NCBI GenBank assembly: GCA_003138515.1
Contig: PLGG01000046.1
Coordinates: 22,174-60,217, forward strand
Source of the DNA: Acidobacteriaceae bacterium
GTDB taxonomy: Bacteria; Acidobacteriota; Terriglobia; Terriglobales; Acidobacteriaceae
Direction: 5' to 3'
DNA: 38,044 nucleotides
The translations under genes were made by a program, and so were the position numbers. Under the pieces are notes generated by a model. It was not told the origin of the DNA, did no database searches, and saw only the letters and a program-made list of their open reading frames with translations. This document shows positions 8,502 to 15,490 of this stretch, piece after piece; the first letter of the stretch is position 1; each line of letters begins with the position of its first letter.

Positions 8502-8509
8502 GATGAATT
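8502..8509. repeat. Target-site duplication, left copy
   Basis: The 8-mer GATGAATT directly flanks the left terminal repeat and is repeated exactly at 10550-10557. An 8-bp duplication is the size known for IS1595-family insertion. Confidence 0.9.
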
Positions 8510-8535
8510 CGTAATTATCCCCTGAGGGTAGGTAC
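8510..8535 (+). repeat. Left terminal inverted repeat
   Basis: A 26-bp repeat starting CGTAATTATCCC and ending GTAGGTAC. It differs from the right end at three positions. Two of these (GG against CA) create the purine run GAGGG at 8524-8528, which sits 9 nt before the protease ATG and can act as its ribosome-binding site. Confidence 0.9.
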
Positions 8536-8537
8536 AG

Positions 8538-9614
8538 ATGAATCAAACATTTGCATGGAGTAGGACTGGACGCCGGACTACAATACCGATGGCTGGCGAG
8601 CCGGAGGACTTCATTTTGGACTTGCGCTTCAGGAAATGCACATTCTTTCTTGTGCGAAAGAAAAAGAGGGGTGGCGCGAAGGAGTATGGTCGCTACTGTG
8701 GAACCGCTTTCGCGGTTGCGGTCGGTCTGGGCGGCAGTGAAATCGATAAATCAGATTGGATAGGTGGGATCAACTATGCCGTTACCGCGGGGCACGTAGT
8801 CAAGAACACTCCAGCCGATGAAGAGTTATTTATCAGGGTCAATAAAGTGGGTTTGGGTACCCATGACATTAAGGTTCCCATCGCAAGCTGGAAGTTCCAC
8901 AAGGTCACAGATGTGGCTGTGTGCGCGGTAGAGTGGCCCGAAAAAATCCAACTTGATGTTATGACAATTCCCGTCACGAGACTCCCGCAGGGGCCAGAAG
9001 GTGTTTATGGGAATGGTGTGGTGGAGGGTGAAGAGATCACAATTGTTGGGTTGCTCGACAAGTTCGCCGGTACAGAGAGCATTCAACCCATTGTGAGGAC
9101 GGGGCGCATTGCATTGATGCCCTATGAGAAACTCAGGATAGAAGTAGCCCGTGGCGTATACGAGAGTGTGGACGCCTATTTGATGGAAATGACCTCGTGG
9201 CCCGGATTGAGCGGCTCGCCGATTATCGTCTATCCCCACCGCAACCCTTCAAATCCACGGTCAATAGATTTCATGCTCCCTTATCTTGTTATAGGGTTAG
9301 TGCATGGCACACTCGAACTCGACAAAGATATACATTTTTCTGGCGACGTGAAAACCGTCAAAATTGGATCAGGTATCGCCCTAGCGATACCTGGAGAATC
9401 GATTCGCGAGGTATTAATGAACAACACAGAATTATGTATCCAACGCGCAGAGTTGCTGGAACGGCAGCGAGAAAAGGAAAAGCCCGTAGCCACGCCAGAC
9501 TCTATTGAGAGACCCGAAGAGCCTCCCCCTTTTACCCAGCAAGACTTTGAGGCTGATCTTCGGAAGGTGTCTCGGAAGGTGACGCCTTCGAAATCTGACT
9601 CAAAAACGAAGTGA
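8538..9614 (+). CDS. Trypsin-like serine protease, transposon passenger
   Basis: A 358-residue cytosolic-looking protein with no signal peptide. It has a chymotrypsin-fold peptidase pattern. The His is in YAVTAGHVV (about residue 81), the Asp in VTDVAVCAV (about 122) and the nucleophile Ser in WPGLSGSPII. The catalytic triad therefore appears intact. The C-terminal 60 residues are charged and Pro/Glu/Lys-rich, probably disordered. The ATG at 8538 lies 2 bp inside the left terminal repeat and uses its GAGGG; an in-frame ATG at 8589 is an alternative. The 3' end overlaps the convergent transposase gene by 83 bp. Base composition is lower in GC than the flanking host genes. The target is unknown. 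It could aid the element, modify the host or act in defence, but nothing in the sequence decides this. Confidence 0.88.
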   Translation: MNQTFAWSRTGRRTTIPMAGEPEDFILDLRFRKCTFFLVRKKKRGGAKEYGRYCGTAFAVAVGLGGSEIDKSDWIGGINYAVTAGHVVKNTPADEELFIRVNKVGLGTHDIKVPIASWKFHKVTDVAVCAVEWPEKIQLDVMTIPVTRLPQGPEGVYGNGVVEGEEITIVGLLDKFAGTESIQPIVRTGRIALMPYEKLRIEVARGVYESVDAYLMEMTSWPGLSGSPIIVYPHRNPSNPRSIDFMLPYLVIGLVHGTLELDKDIHFSGDVKTVKIGSGIALAIPGESIREVLMNNTELCIQRAELLERQREKEKPVATPDSIERPEEPPPFTQQDFEADLRKVSRKVTPSKSDSKTK

Positions 9615-10485
9615 ACATCGGCTGTGTGTCAAAACGCCGGTTGTAGCGAAAGCTGTACTCATCCAAGTAGGACTGGAGATAGCCCTGTCCAACTGAGTGA
9701 TACACACCGCGAATTCCGCTCTTAATCAAACTCCAGAATCCTTCCACACTGTTTGTGTGCGCGTCACCTACCACGTAGATTTTCTCGCTGTGTTTGACGC
9801 GCTTGTGGGTGTAGCCGTTCGCCATATGGCTGAGGCCATCGTAGGGCTGGTACTCATCGGTGAAAACGGTTGTATTCGGCAGGATGTGTTCCTTAACCAA
9901 GCCGAGTAATGTGGAGCTTCTCGTGTCTCTGGCAACGAGCGCCCGAACATTGCCTTTGCGCTCCAGTATCCCGACGATGGCAGTTTTCTTTTTGTCTCCG
10001 GGCGCTGGCTTGCCCTTGACGCCACGCCGGACGCCGCCGAAGTAAGTCTCGTCCATCTCAACGCCGCCGCTCTCAGGGCCACCCAAGCCGCCGCTATGGT
10101 CCTCTTTCAGCATGGTCCGAATCTGCTTGAACATCCGCCATGCCGTTTTGTAGGTGACGCCGGTCTCGCGTTCGATTTGCTTGGCCGAGATTCCGCAGCG
10201 AGTCGAGGACATGAGGTAGATCGCATAGAACCAAGTTGTCAGGGGAGTAGTCGATTTGTGAAAGATCGTATCCGCCGTGGGGTGAACGTGGTTTCCGCAG
10301 TGATCGCAGGAGAATGACTTGCGCTTCACAACCCTATGATGTTTCGTGATTTGCTCGCAGGTCTGGCAGAAAATCCCATCTGGGAAGAGGTAGTTTTTGA
10401 GCCATTCTAGGCACACCGCATCGTTAGGGAATTGGCGGTCAAAATCACGCTTCGTATACCGTTGAACCTTAAGTCTTTTCGCCAT
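9532..10485 (-). CDS. IS1595-family transposase
   Basis: A 317-residue DDE transposase. The N-terminal zinc ribbon has CQTC and CDHCG pairs (about residues 39-62). A helix-turn-helix-like region follows (SAKQIERETGVTYKTAWRMF, about 100-120). The catalytic core has DETYFGG (first Asp), FTDEYQPY (second Asp) and HTNSVEGFWSLIKSG (catalytic Glu and the conserved Lys). GGAGG precedes the ATG by about 6 nt. Length and motif order fit the family and no frameshift is seen. The tail (SPSETPSEDQPQ) lies in the overlap with the protease gene. Confidence 0.95.
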   Translation of the reverse strand: MAKRLKVQRYTKRDFDRQFPNDAVCLEWLKNYLFPDGIFCQTCEQITKHHRVVKRKSFSCDHCGNHVHPTADTIFHKSTTPLTTWFYAIYLMSSTRCGISAKQIERETGVTYKTAWRMFKQIRTMLKEDHSGGLGGPESGGVEMDETYFGGVRRGVKGKPAPGDKKKTAIVGILERKGNVRALVARDTRSSTLLGLVKEHILPNTTVFTDEYQPYDGLSHMANGYTHKRVKHSEKIYVVGDAHTNSVEGFWSLIKSGIRGVYHSVGQGYLQSYLDEYSFRYNRRFDTQPMFTSFLSQISKASPSETPSEDQPQSLAG

Positions 10486-10508
10486 AAATACCTCCCTCGA
10501 CTACATAA

Positions 10509-10537
10509 AGTCTAGCAAAGAGAGTACCTACTGTCAA
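10509..10537 (-). promoter_or_regulatory. Transposase promoter with -35 inside the right terminal repeat
   Basis: On the minus strand TTGACA (10532-10537) lies inside the right terminal repeat. It is followed by exactly 17 bp and TAGACT (10509-10514), a sigma-70-type promoter reading into the transposase gene whose ATG is at 10485. Confidence 0.65.
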
Positions 10538-10549
10538 GGGATAATTACG
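10524..10549 (-). repeat. Right terminal inverted repeat
   Basis: The 26-bp mirror of the left end, matching at 23 of 26 positions. It carries the transposase -35 hexamer TTGACA, which the left end lacks (CTGAGG). Confidence 0.9.
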
Positions 10550-10557
10550 GATGAATT
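10550..10557. repeat. Target-site duplication, right copy
   Basis: GATGAATT, identical to 8502-8509 and directly abutting the right terminal repeat. Confidence 0.9.
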
Positions 10558-10648
10558 TGGTCGCGGGCGGGGTTGGTGGCCGGATGCCGATGGACAAGGG
10601 GTTCGGATGGGTGAACAATGGAGACGAAACTTGGGAAGGAGGCCTTCA

Positions 10649-11233
10649 GTGAAGCTGGCCGGCTTTCTTGGATGCTTGTTCCTCATTGCGCCCCTTGGGT
10701 TTGCGGCGCAGAACGGCGGCTTTAGTGGTGCGGGAGGGGCTACATATACCATCGGGCACGACGGCCAGTCCTCCACCGCTACGCACCCCATCCCGCCGCC
10801 GAATCTGTGCCCGGTTTCCATCGAGGCTTCGCATCTTTCCGATGGAGATATCGTCAAGACCGGTGCTGATCTTCCCAAAGTCGATCATGCCAAGGGTGTC
10901 GGACAGCGGCTGCATCTCAAGCTTCACAGTCCGGATCAGCGGACGATCGCCAGCGCGACCGTGAGTTTGCGCGGCTGGACGCCGAAGGGCCGGACAGAGC
11001 AGGTCGGCAGCGCAAGCGAAGACCCGGCTCTGCGCGTGCAGACGCTGACAGTTCCCTTCACATCCGGCGCTGACCGCACGGCCTCGGCAGACATTTGGGT
11101 GCCAGGGCTAACGGCGGTCGTATCGGTCGAGCTGCTGTTGGTGAAGTATTCCGATGGATCGACGTGGACGCCGCCGCAGAGCAAGACCTGCCGCGTGGCC
11201 CCAGACCTGTTGATGGTGGTCACTCGGAGATGA
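10649..11233 (+). CDS. Secreted protein of unknown function
   Basis: A 194-residue protein. I chose the GTG at 10649 because a full AAGGAGG stands 7 nt upstream and the product then begins with a signal peptide (MKLAGFLGCLFLIAPLGFAA). An upstream ATG at 10607 lacks these features. The mature part is rich in beta-type segments (SIEASHL, QRLHLKLHS, ATVSLRGW, VSVELLLVKYSDGSTW), suggesting a beta-sandwich. There are two Cys (CPVS and KTCRV) that could pair. No family was recognised. The neighbouring transposon ends 99 bp upstream. Confidence 0.75.
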   Translation: MKLAGFLGCLFLIAPLGFAAQNGGFSGAGGATYTIGHDGQSSTATHPIPPPNLCPVSIEASHLSDGDIVKTGADLPKVDHAKGVGQRLHLKLHSPDQRTIASATVSLRGWTPKGRTEQVGSASEDPALRVQTLTVPFTSGADRTASADIWVPGLTAVVSVELLLVKYSDGSTWTPPQSKTCRVAPDLLMVVTRR

Positions 11234-11242
11234 GAACGCGGG

Positions 11243-13177
11243 TCAGCGCTTCTTAGCCTTCTTGGGCGCGGGCTTCTTTGCGGCCGGCTTCTTCGCCGCC
11301 GGTTTAGACGGCTTCGCCGGAGCCTTCTTGACAGGCTTTACGGGCGGCTTTGGCTTGGCTTTGGGCTTAGCGGCCTTAGCCGGCGCGGGTTTCTTCGGCG
11401 GTGCTTTTGCCGCGGCTTTCGCCGGCTTGGCGGCCGCGGCTTTCGCCTTGGCTGGGGCTGGCGCTTTGACGGCTGGGGTGGCTGGCTTTGCGGACTTGGG
11501 CTGCACTGGAGCAGGCGCGGGTTTTTTCAGCGCGGCAGCGGGCTGGGCCTTTGCTGTTGTTGGCTTTGCGGGAGCGGGCGGAGCCGAGGGTTTGGTCGCA
11601 ACCGGCTTAAGGGCGGGTGCGGGTTTTTGTCCCTTCTTGCTTGCAGGCTTCTTGCTTGCAGGCGCCGCCTCGGTGTCTTCGGCCTCTAACTCATCCTCAT
11701 CCTCACTATCCGCATCCAAATCGACCGCGAGGGAGCCCTTGGGCAGAATGGCCAGATCGAGTTCCTCGTCATCGGTGCCGGCGGGCTCAAGATCCTCATC
11801 CACCAGAACGTCCTCGGCCTCCTCCTCTTCAATTACCTGCTCTTTAATCCGTGCTCCCGCCCGGCGGGCACGCGAACGCTTGATGGTGACCTGAGGGGGT
11901 GGCGCGGGCGGGGAATACGGCTGGATGAAAGTCCGCATCTCCTCCGGGGTGGTCAAGCGGCCATCTATTAGCTCGAGGAAGATCTTCTGGATGAGCTCGC
12001 CATAGACGGGCAAATCAGGGGTGATGCGCATCTCCTGCAAGAGCAGATGCGGGATGCGTTGACGGGCTTCGGGCCAGACCTTGAGGAAGAGGTTGAAGCG
12101 CTCTTGAACCGCTTTGTCCGTGCTTACAAAGCCAAGCCATAGAACCGCTTCCGGATCATAGCTCATGAAGAGCTTAAAACATGCCGAGGGTTTGGCGTTT
12201 TGCTTGGAGAGGAGCGCCTTCGCGAACCCGGAGGCCAGCGAGTCCAGCTTGTTCCACTCCTCGACGAAACCCGGGCGCAAGAGAGACTTCTTCAACGCCG
12301 AGAGGTCGCGGGAAGGCAGCTTGGCTGTGAGCAGCTGCATTTGAGCAGCGGACATGTCGGGATGAATTCCCTGCACCTGGAGCTGCGCCGCCAGTTCATG
12401 AAGGGTGTTCAGCTTGGCCTCGTCGGCCTTTGCGGATGTCCATGCCGGAAAGAGAACCTTCATCCAGCCCTCGGCCTCGAGGGCGCGCAGGACCTTCAGT
12501 CCGTCCTCTTCGTGACCGATCTGCTCCAGCTCCTGCCTGCGGTCGTGAGCGGAGAGAAACTCGATGACGTTCTCGCCTTTGGCGTTGTCGTGGCGGGCCT
12601 GGGTTCTGGGGTCCATTTCCCAGTCCAGGCGGGCACGATAGCGGGCGGCTCGGATGAGCAGCACGGGGTCCTCAATGAAGCCGTAATTCGAGACGAGACG
12701 CAAGGCGCGCATCTCGATGTCGGCGGCGCCGTTCAAAGGGTCCATGAGGAGCCCGAACGACCCCTCGTTGAGGGAGATGGCCATGGAATTTACGGTGAAG
12801 TCGCGGCGGCGGAGGTCCTCCTGCATGGAGGCGAGATGAAAGACCGGCTTGCCCGGCTTGGGGTATTCGACGCGGTGCGCGCTGACGACGTTGACGCGCA
12901 CGGTGCCCGGAAAACACAGGTAGAGGCTGCGCGAAAGCTCGTCTTCTCCCCACAGCTTTCCGCCGAGTTTCTCCAATGGTTTCTTAAGCTTAAGCGCGTT
13001 TCCGTTCACCGCAACCTCAAGCTCGCGGACGGCGTGGCCGCTGGTGAGGTCGCGCACTGCGTCGCCCGTAAGGAAGAGAAGGATCCCGGCATCGCGAGCG
13101 GCCGCCCGCAACTGCGCGATGGCATTGCGTTGGTCGGCCGAGAGCCGGTTTTCCAGCAGGTAGATATAGTCGGGCAT
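11243..13177 (-). CDS. tRNA nucleotidyltransferase/poly(A) polymerase-like protein, altered active site and long charged tail
   Basis: A 644-residue protein. Residues about 1-260 follow the class II CCA-adding/poly(A) polymerase fold: GDAVRDL in place of the usual GGxVRD, RRDFTVNSMAI (ribose/NTP selection), DPLNGAADI and FIEDPVLLIRAARYRARLDW (neck). The two metal-binding Asp of the DxD motif are replaced: the segment reads RELEVAVNG, so Glu-Leu-Glu. Residues about 260-410 are helical body. From about 410 the protein is low-complexity. An acidic block (about 445-505, with EEEEAED and DSEDEDELEAED) is followed by about 130 residues of Ala/Pro/Lys repeats like a histone H1 tail. Catalytic activity is doubtful, and RNA or nucleoid binding through the tail is inferred. 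Confidence 0.8.
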   Translation of the reverse strand: MPDYIYLLENRLSADQRNAIAQLRAAARDAGILLFLTGDAVRDLTSGHAVRELEVAVNGNALKLKKPLEKLGGKLWGEDELSRSLYLCFPGTVRVNVVSAHRVEYPKPGKPVFHLASMQEDLRRRDFTVNSMAISLNEGSFGLLMDPLNGAADIEMRALRLVSNYGFIEDPVLLIRAARYRARLDWEMDPRTQARHDNAKGENVIEFLSAHDRRQELEQIGHEEDGLKVLRALEAEGWMKVLFPAWTSAKADEAKLNTLHELAAQLQVQGIHPDMSAAQMQLLTAKLPSRDLSALKKSLLRPGFVEEWNKLDSLASGFAKALLSKQNAKPSACFKLFMSYDPEAVLWLGFVSTDKAVQERFNLFLKVWPEARQRIPHLLLQEMRITPDLPVYGELIQKIFLELIDGRLTTPEEMRTFIQPYSPPAPPPQVTIKRSRARRAGARIKEQVIEEEEAEDVLVDEDLEPAGTDDEELDLAILPKGSLAVDLDADSEDEDELEAEDTEAAPASKKPASKKGQKPAPALKPVATKPSAPPAPAKPTTAKAQPAAALKKPAPAPVQPKSAKPATPAVKAPAPAKAKAAAAKPAKAAAKAPPKKPAPAKAAKPKAKPKPPVKPVKKAPAKPSKPAAKKPAAKKPAPKKAKKR

Positions 13178-13563
13178 GCCCTATCCTGATTCTGGGGTCT
13201 GGACCGCAGCCCAAGTGCCTGAAGATGTTGCCCTTACGGTGCGATTCATGAAAACTAGCAAAGCAAACATTAACACAAGTTGCGGTGGAAGACCAGAACC
13301 GGTGTCATAAACCATCTTGTCAACTCGCTGAAATTATGGACCCGCCTGGTTGTTGGGTTGCATTCGCACTCATTGTGCAGCATGGGCATTGACGAGACCG
13401 GTTGCGGCCAGACCGCACCGGTTTCGCAACTTTCGCGGTTCGGGAATTGGGGCGAAACCCGACGTTTCTCATCGATGCATGGGGAGGGCGCGAGGAAGGG
13501 TAGCCAGAAGATGCAATAGAGGGCGCCATCGCTTCGCCACCGCTCGTGCGACAATCCAGAGCG
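13178..13563. other. Intergenic region with a hairpin
   Basis: 386 bp between divergent genes, without a supported ORF. At 13397-13422 an imperfect hairpin forms (ACCGGT-T-GCGG, 5-nt loop, CCGC-ACCGGT). It has no T-run, so it could be an operator or part of a leader. Both flanking promoters are expected here but none is clear. Confidence 0.4.
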
Positions 13564-14082
13564 ATGGCCTCTGCACGCAAACCTGTCATTGTGCGCAAGT
13601 TCTCCCGTGACTGGTTTGCCGGTTACGTGGGCGCGGAGTTCGGGCAGGCGAAGCCGGAGCTGGAGATTCTGGACCAGGCCGGCAAAGTGGTGCGTATCGG
13701 CTGGGAGCAAGTGAAGTGGATGTGCTACGTGCGCGCCTTTCCTGCTGGACCGGCGGACCAGGCTGACCCTGAACGACTGGTGCGCAAGCGCTTTACACTG
13801 CGGCCGCGGACGGCTGGGTTGTGGATTCGGCTCACCCTGACGGACGGCGACGAGCTGGAGGGATTGGCGGCCAATGACCGGAGTCTGGTTGAGGGCGCCG
13901 GGTTGTTGCTCACTCCGCCCGATACTCGGTCGAACACGCAACGCATTTATGTGCCCCGGCAAGCGATTCAGGCGCTGGAGGTGCTGAGCCTGATTGGAGC
14001 CGCGAGCCGCAAGCGCACCGAGGCTCCCAAACCTAGCGGCGAACAGCGCGATCTGTTTGGCGGCGATGCAGACGCGGGCTGA
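13564..14082 (+). CDS. Conserved-type hypothetical protein
   Basis: A 172-residue soluble protein. The start MASARKPVIVRKFSRDWFAG at 13564 was preferred over an ATG 18 bp upstream because the shorter form opens directly into the structured part. It has beta-rich stretches (LEILDQAGKVVRIGWEQVKW, GLWIRLTLTDGDELEG, RIYVPRQAIQALEVL), suggesting a small barrel with PilZ- or Sm-like character, but no motif is diagnostic. The C-terminus EQRDLFGGDADAG resembles a flexible peptide tail. Function unknown. Confidence 0.7.
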   Translation: MASARKPVIVRKFSRDWFAGYVGAEFGQAKPELEILDQAGKVVRIGWEQVKWMCYVRAFPAGPADQADPERLVRKRFTLRPRTAGLWIRLTLTDGDELEGLAANDRSLVEGAGLLLTPPDTRSNTQRIYVPRQAIQALEVLSLIGAASRKRTEAPKPSGEQRDLFGGDADAG

Positions 14083-14100
14083 GGTGAGTGACCGAAGAGG

Positions 14101-15312
14101 TCAGGCACTTTGAAGCCGAGCGATCGGCTCCGCCTCCATCAGGCTCAAGTAGTAATTTGCCGTCAAGGTCAGCACCTGCTCCTCGGAGTAATGTTCCACC
14201 ACCCATGCACGACCCACGCGGCCCATGTGGAATCGGCGCTCAGGATCGCGCAGAAGTTTCATAACCGATTCGTAGATGGCCTCTGGATAGCCCGGCGGAA
14301 TCAGGAGGCCGGTCACTTCAGGGATCACGGCGTCGCGCGCGCCGGTCGACTCGGTCGTAACCACCGGAATGCCTGTGGCCGAAGCCTCGAGCACCGCATT
14401 AGGAAACCCCTCGCGCCAGGTGGGAAGAACCATCACGTCCATGGCACGGTAATAAGGCGCCGCGTCGCTCACGAATCCGGTGCAGTGGATGTGCGGATGG
14501 TTGAGGATCCGGGTTCGCGACTCTGCATCCAGCGCGTCTTCGGCGGCGTCGAACCAGCCCACCAGCAGCAGATGCGCGGCAGGCATGGCGACGAGAATCC
14601 GATCGAAGGCTTCGATCAGCTCGGGCAGGCCTTTGTCGCGCGTCAGACGGCCCACAAAGCCCACGACCGGGGCCTCGGGGGGAATGGAGAATTTTTCGCG
14701 CACGTCACTGGGCCCGGGCGAAAAGCGCTCCACGTCCACACCATTGCTGCTTCCCTCACCCAGCACCAGTAACTTGCCGGCGGGCGCGAGGCGGAGGGCT
14801 AACGCCTCAGCACGGAGGCTCTTGCTGTTGCAAAGCACCACATGCGCGCAGGCGCAAGCCACTCGCTCTGCCGTGAGCAGAATCCAGCGCTTGAGGCCGC
14901 GCGACCTTTCGAGCTTGAGCCCGCGCAGCATGTACACGCGCCTGGGCACGCCACGCAGCTTAGCGGCAATCATGCCGAGCAGCCCGGCCTTCGGTGTGCT
15001 GAATTCCACGAGATCCGGCCTGTAGCTGCCCAGGATCCGCCAGAGGCGAACCAGCGCGAGGAGATCGGCGAGAGGAGCAATCGAGCGGTGCATGGGAACC
15101 GCAATGCACTCCACGCTGAGGCGCGCCGCCATGCGATCCAGGAGTTGGCCGGGGCCGGAGATCAGAACGACGCGGAATCCAGCCCGGCGCATAACGCTCA
15201 AGCGCGCCCCGAGAATCAGGCATAGTTCCTGAGTCGTCACGCCGATGAGCATAGTGGGCTGCTGCTTGAAACACGGAGAAAGACGGAAGGGAAGAATCCC
15301 GGAATCTGCCAT
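14101..15312 (-). CDS. Glycosyltransferase family 4
   Basis: A retaining GT-B glycosyltransferase, probably adding a sugar to a lipid-linked polysaccharide repeat at the inner face of the membrane. N-terminal features include FSTPKAGLLGMIAAKLRGVPRRVY (acceptor-side domain). The C-terminal nucleotide-sugar domain has VVGFVGRLTRDKGLPELIEAF and the E-x7-E motif in REGFPNAVLEASATGIPVV. Residues total 403 from the ATG at 15312. An in-frame TTG further upstream and an ATG at 15252 are alternatives. It is transcribed divergently from the next glycosyltransferase across a gap with a palindrome. The donor and acceptor are unknown. Confidence 0.88.
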   Translation of the reverse strand: MADSGILPFRLSPCFKQQPTMLIGVTTQELCLILGARLSVMRRAGFRVVLISGPGQLLDRMAARLSVECIAVPMHRSIAPLADLLALVRLWRILGSYRPDLVEFSTPKAGLLGMIAAKLRGVPRRVYMLRGLKLERSRGLKRWILLTAERVACACAHVVLCNSKSLRAEALALRLAPAGKLLVLGEGSSNGVDVERFSPGPSDVREKFSIPPEAPVVGFVGRLTRDKGLPELIEAFDRILVAMPAAHLLLVGWFDAAEDALDAESRTRILNHPHIHCTGFVSDAAPYYRAMDVMVLPTWREGFPNAVLEASATGIPVVTTESTGARDAVIPEVTGLLIPPGYPEAIYESVMKLLRDPERRFHMGRVGRAWVVEHYSEEQVLTLTANYYLSLMEAEPIARLQSA

Positions 15313-15380
15313 AAGCGCCTGCGATCTTTGAATTCCCAAAATGTGAGGGCGTGTCAGCAGATTCTGGAGACAAAAATAAA

Positions 15381-15399
15381 TGTGTCAATTTGAGACACA
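15381..15399. promoter_or_regulatory. Palindromic operator or enhancer site
   Basis: TGTGTC-aatttga-GACACA is a perfect 6-bp inverted repeat in an AT-rich stretch. It lies 35 bp upstream of a sigma-54-type promoter and between two divergent glycosyltransferase genes. This is the layout expected for an enhancer-binding activator, although those sites are often further upstream. Confidence 0.45.
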
Positions 15400-15433
15400 A
15401 GATTAGAGCAATTTAAAACACAGTCAGTGATTG

Positions 15434-15450
15434 CCGGCACACATTTCGCG
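15434..15450 (+). promoter_or_regulatory. Sigma-54-type promoter (-24/-12)
   Basis: CCGGCACACATTTCGCG has GG and GC dinucleotides separated by exactly 10 bp, with GGCAC at -24 and TCGC (consensus TTGC) at -12. It lies about 40 bp before the ATG at 15491, which also supports that start over a TTG at 15431 that would lie upstream of this promoter. Confidence 0.45.
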
Positions 15451-15490
15451 CGCGACTTTGGGTAAGAATGGTTTCCCTCTCAGGAAATTC

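Larger units (their letters stand above)
8510..10549. mobile_element. IS1595-family transposon with serine-protease passenger
   Basis: A complete 2040-bp element. Terminal inverted repeats of 26 bp lie at 8510-8535 and 10524-10549, beginning CGTAATTATCCC at each end and matching at 23 of 26 positions. The 8-bp direct repeat GATGAATT flanks both ends, so the borders are read directly. Inside are a trypsin-like protease gene (plus strand) and an IS1595-type transposase gene (minus strand). They converge and overlap by 83 bp. There is no other room for genes. Some IS1595-family members are known to carry passenger genes; a protease passenger is not one I recognise. The intact ends, target duplication and ORFs suggest a recent and possibly still mobile insertion. 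Confidence 0.92.

Noticed and set aside
11262..11650. Short-period repeats resembling a CRISPR or tandem-repeat array
   Set aside because: They are codon-level repeats of the Lys/Ala/Pro tail, with no fixed repeat and spacer lengths.
11262..11894. Gly/Ala/Phe-rich plus-strand ORF that looks like a repetitive protein
   Set aside because: It is the complement of the Lys/Ala/Pro tail of the nucleotidyltransferase-like protein.
12200..13189. 329-residue plus-strand ORF opposite the nucleotidyltransferase-like gene
   Set aside because: Antisense shadow; no motif and no ribosome-binding site.
15431..15490. TTG start for the second glycosyltransferase
   Set aside because: It would start upstream of the sigma-54-type promoter, and the family N-terminus begins at 15491.
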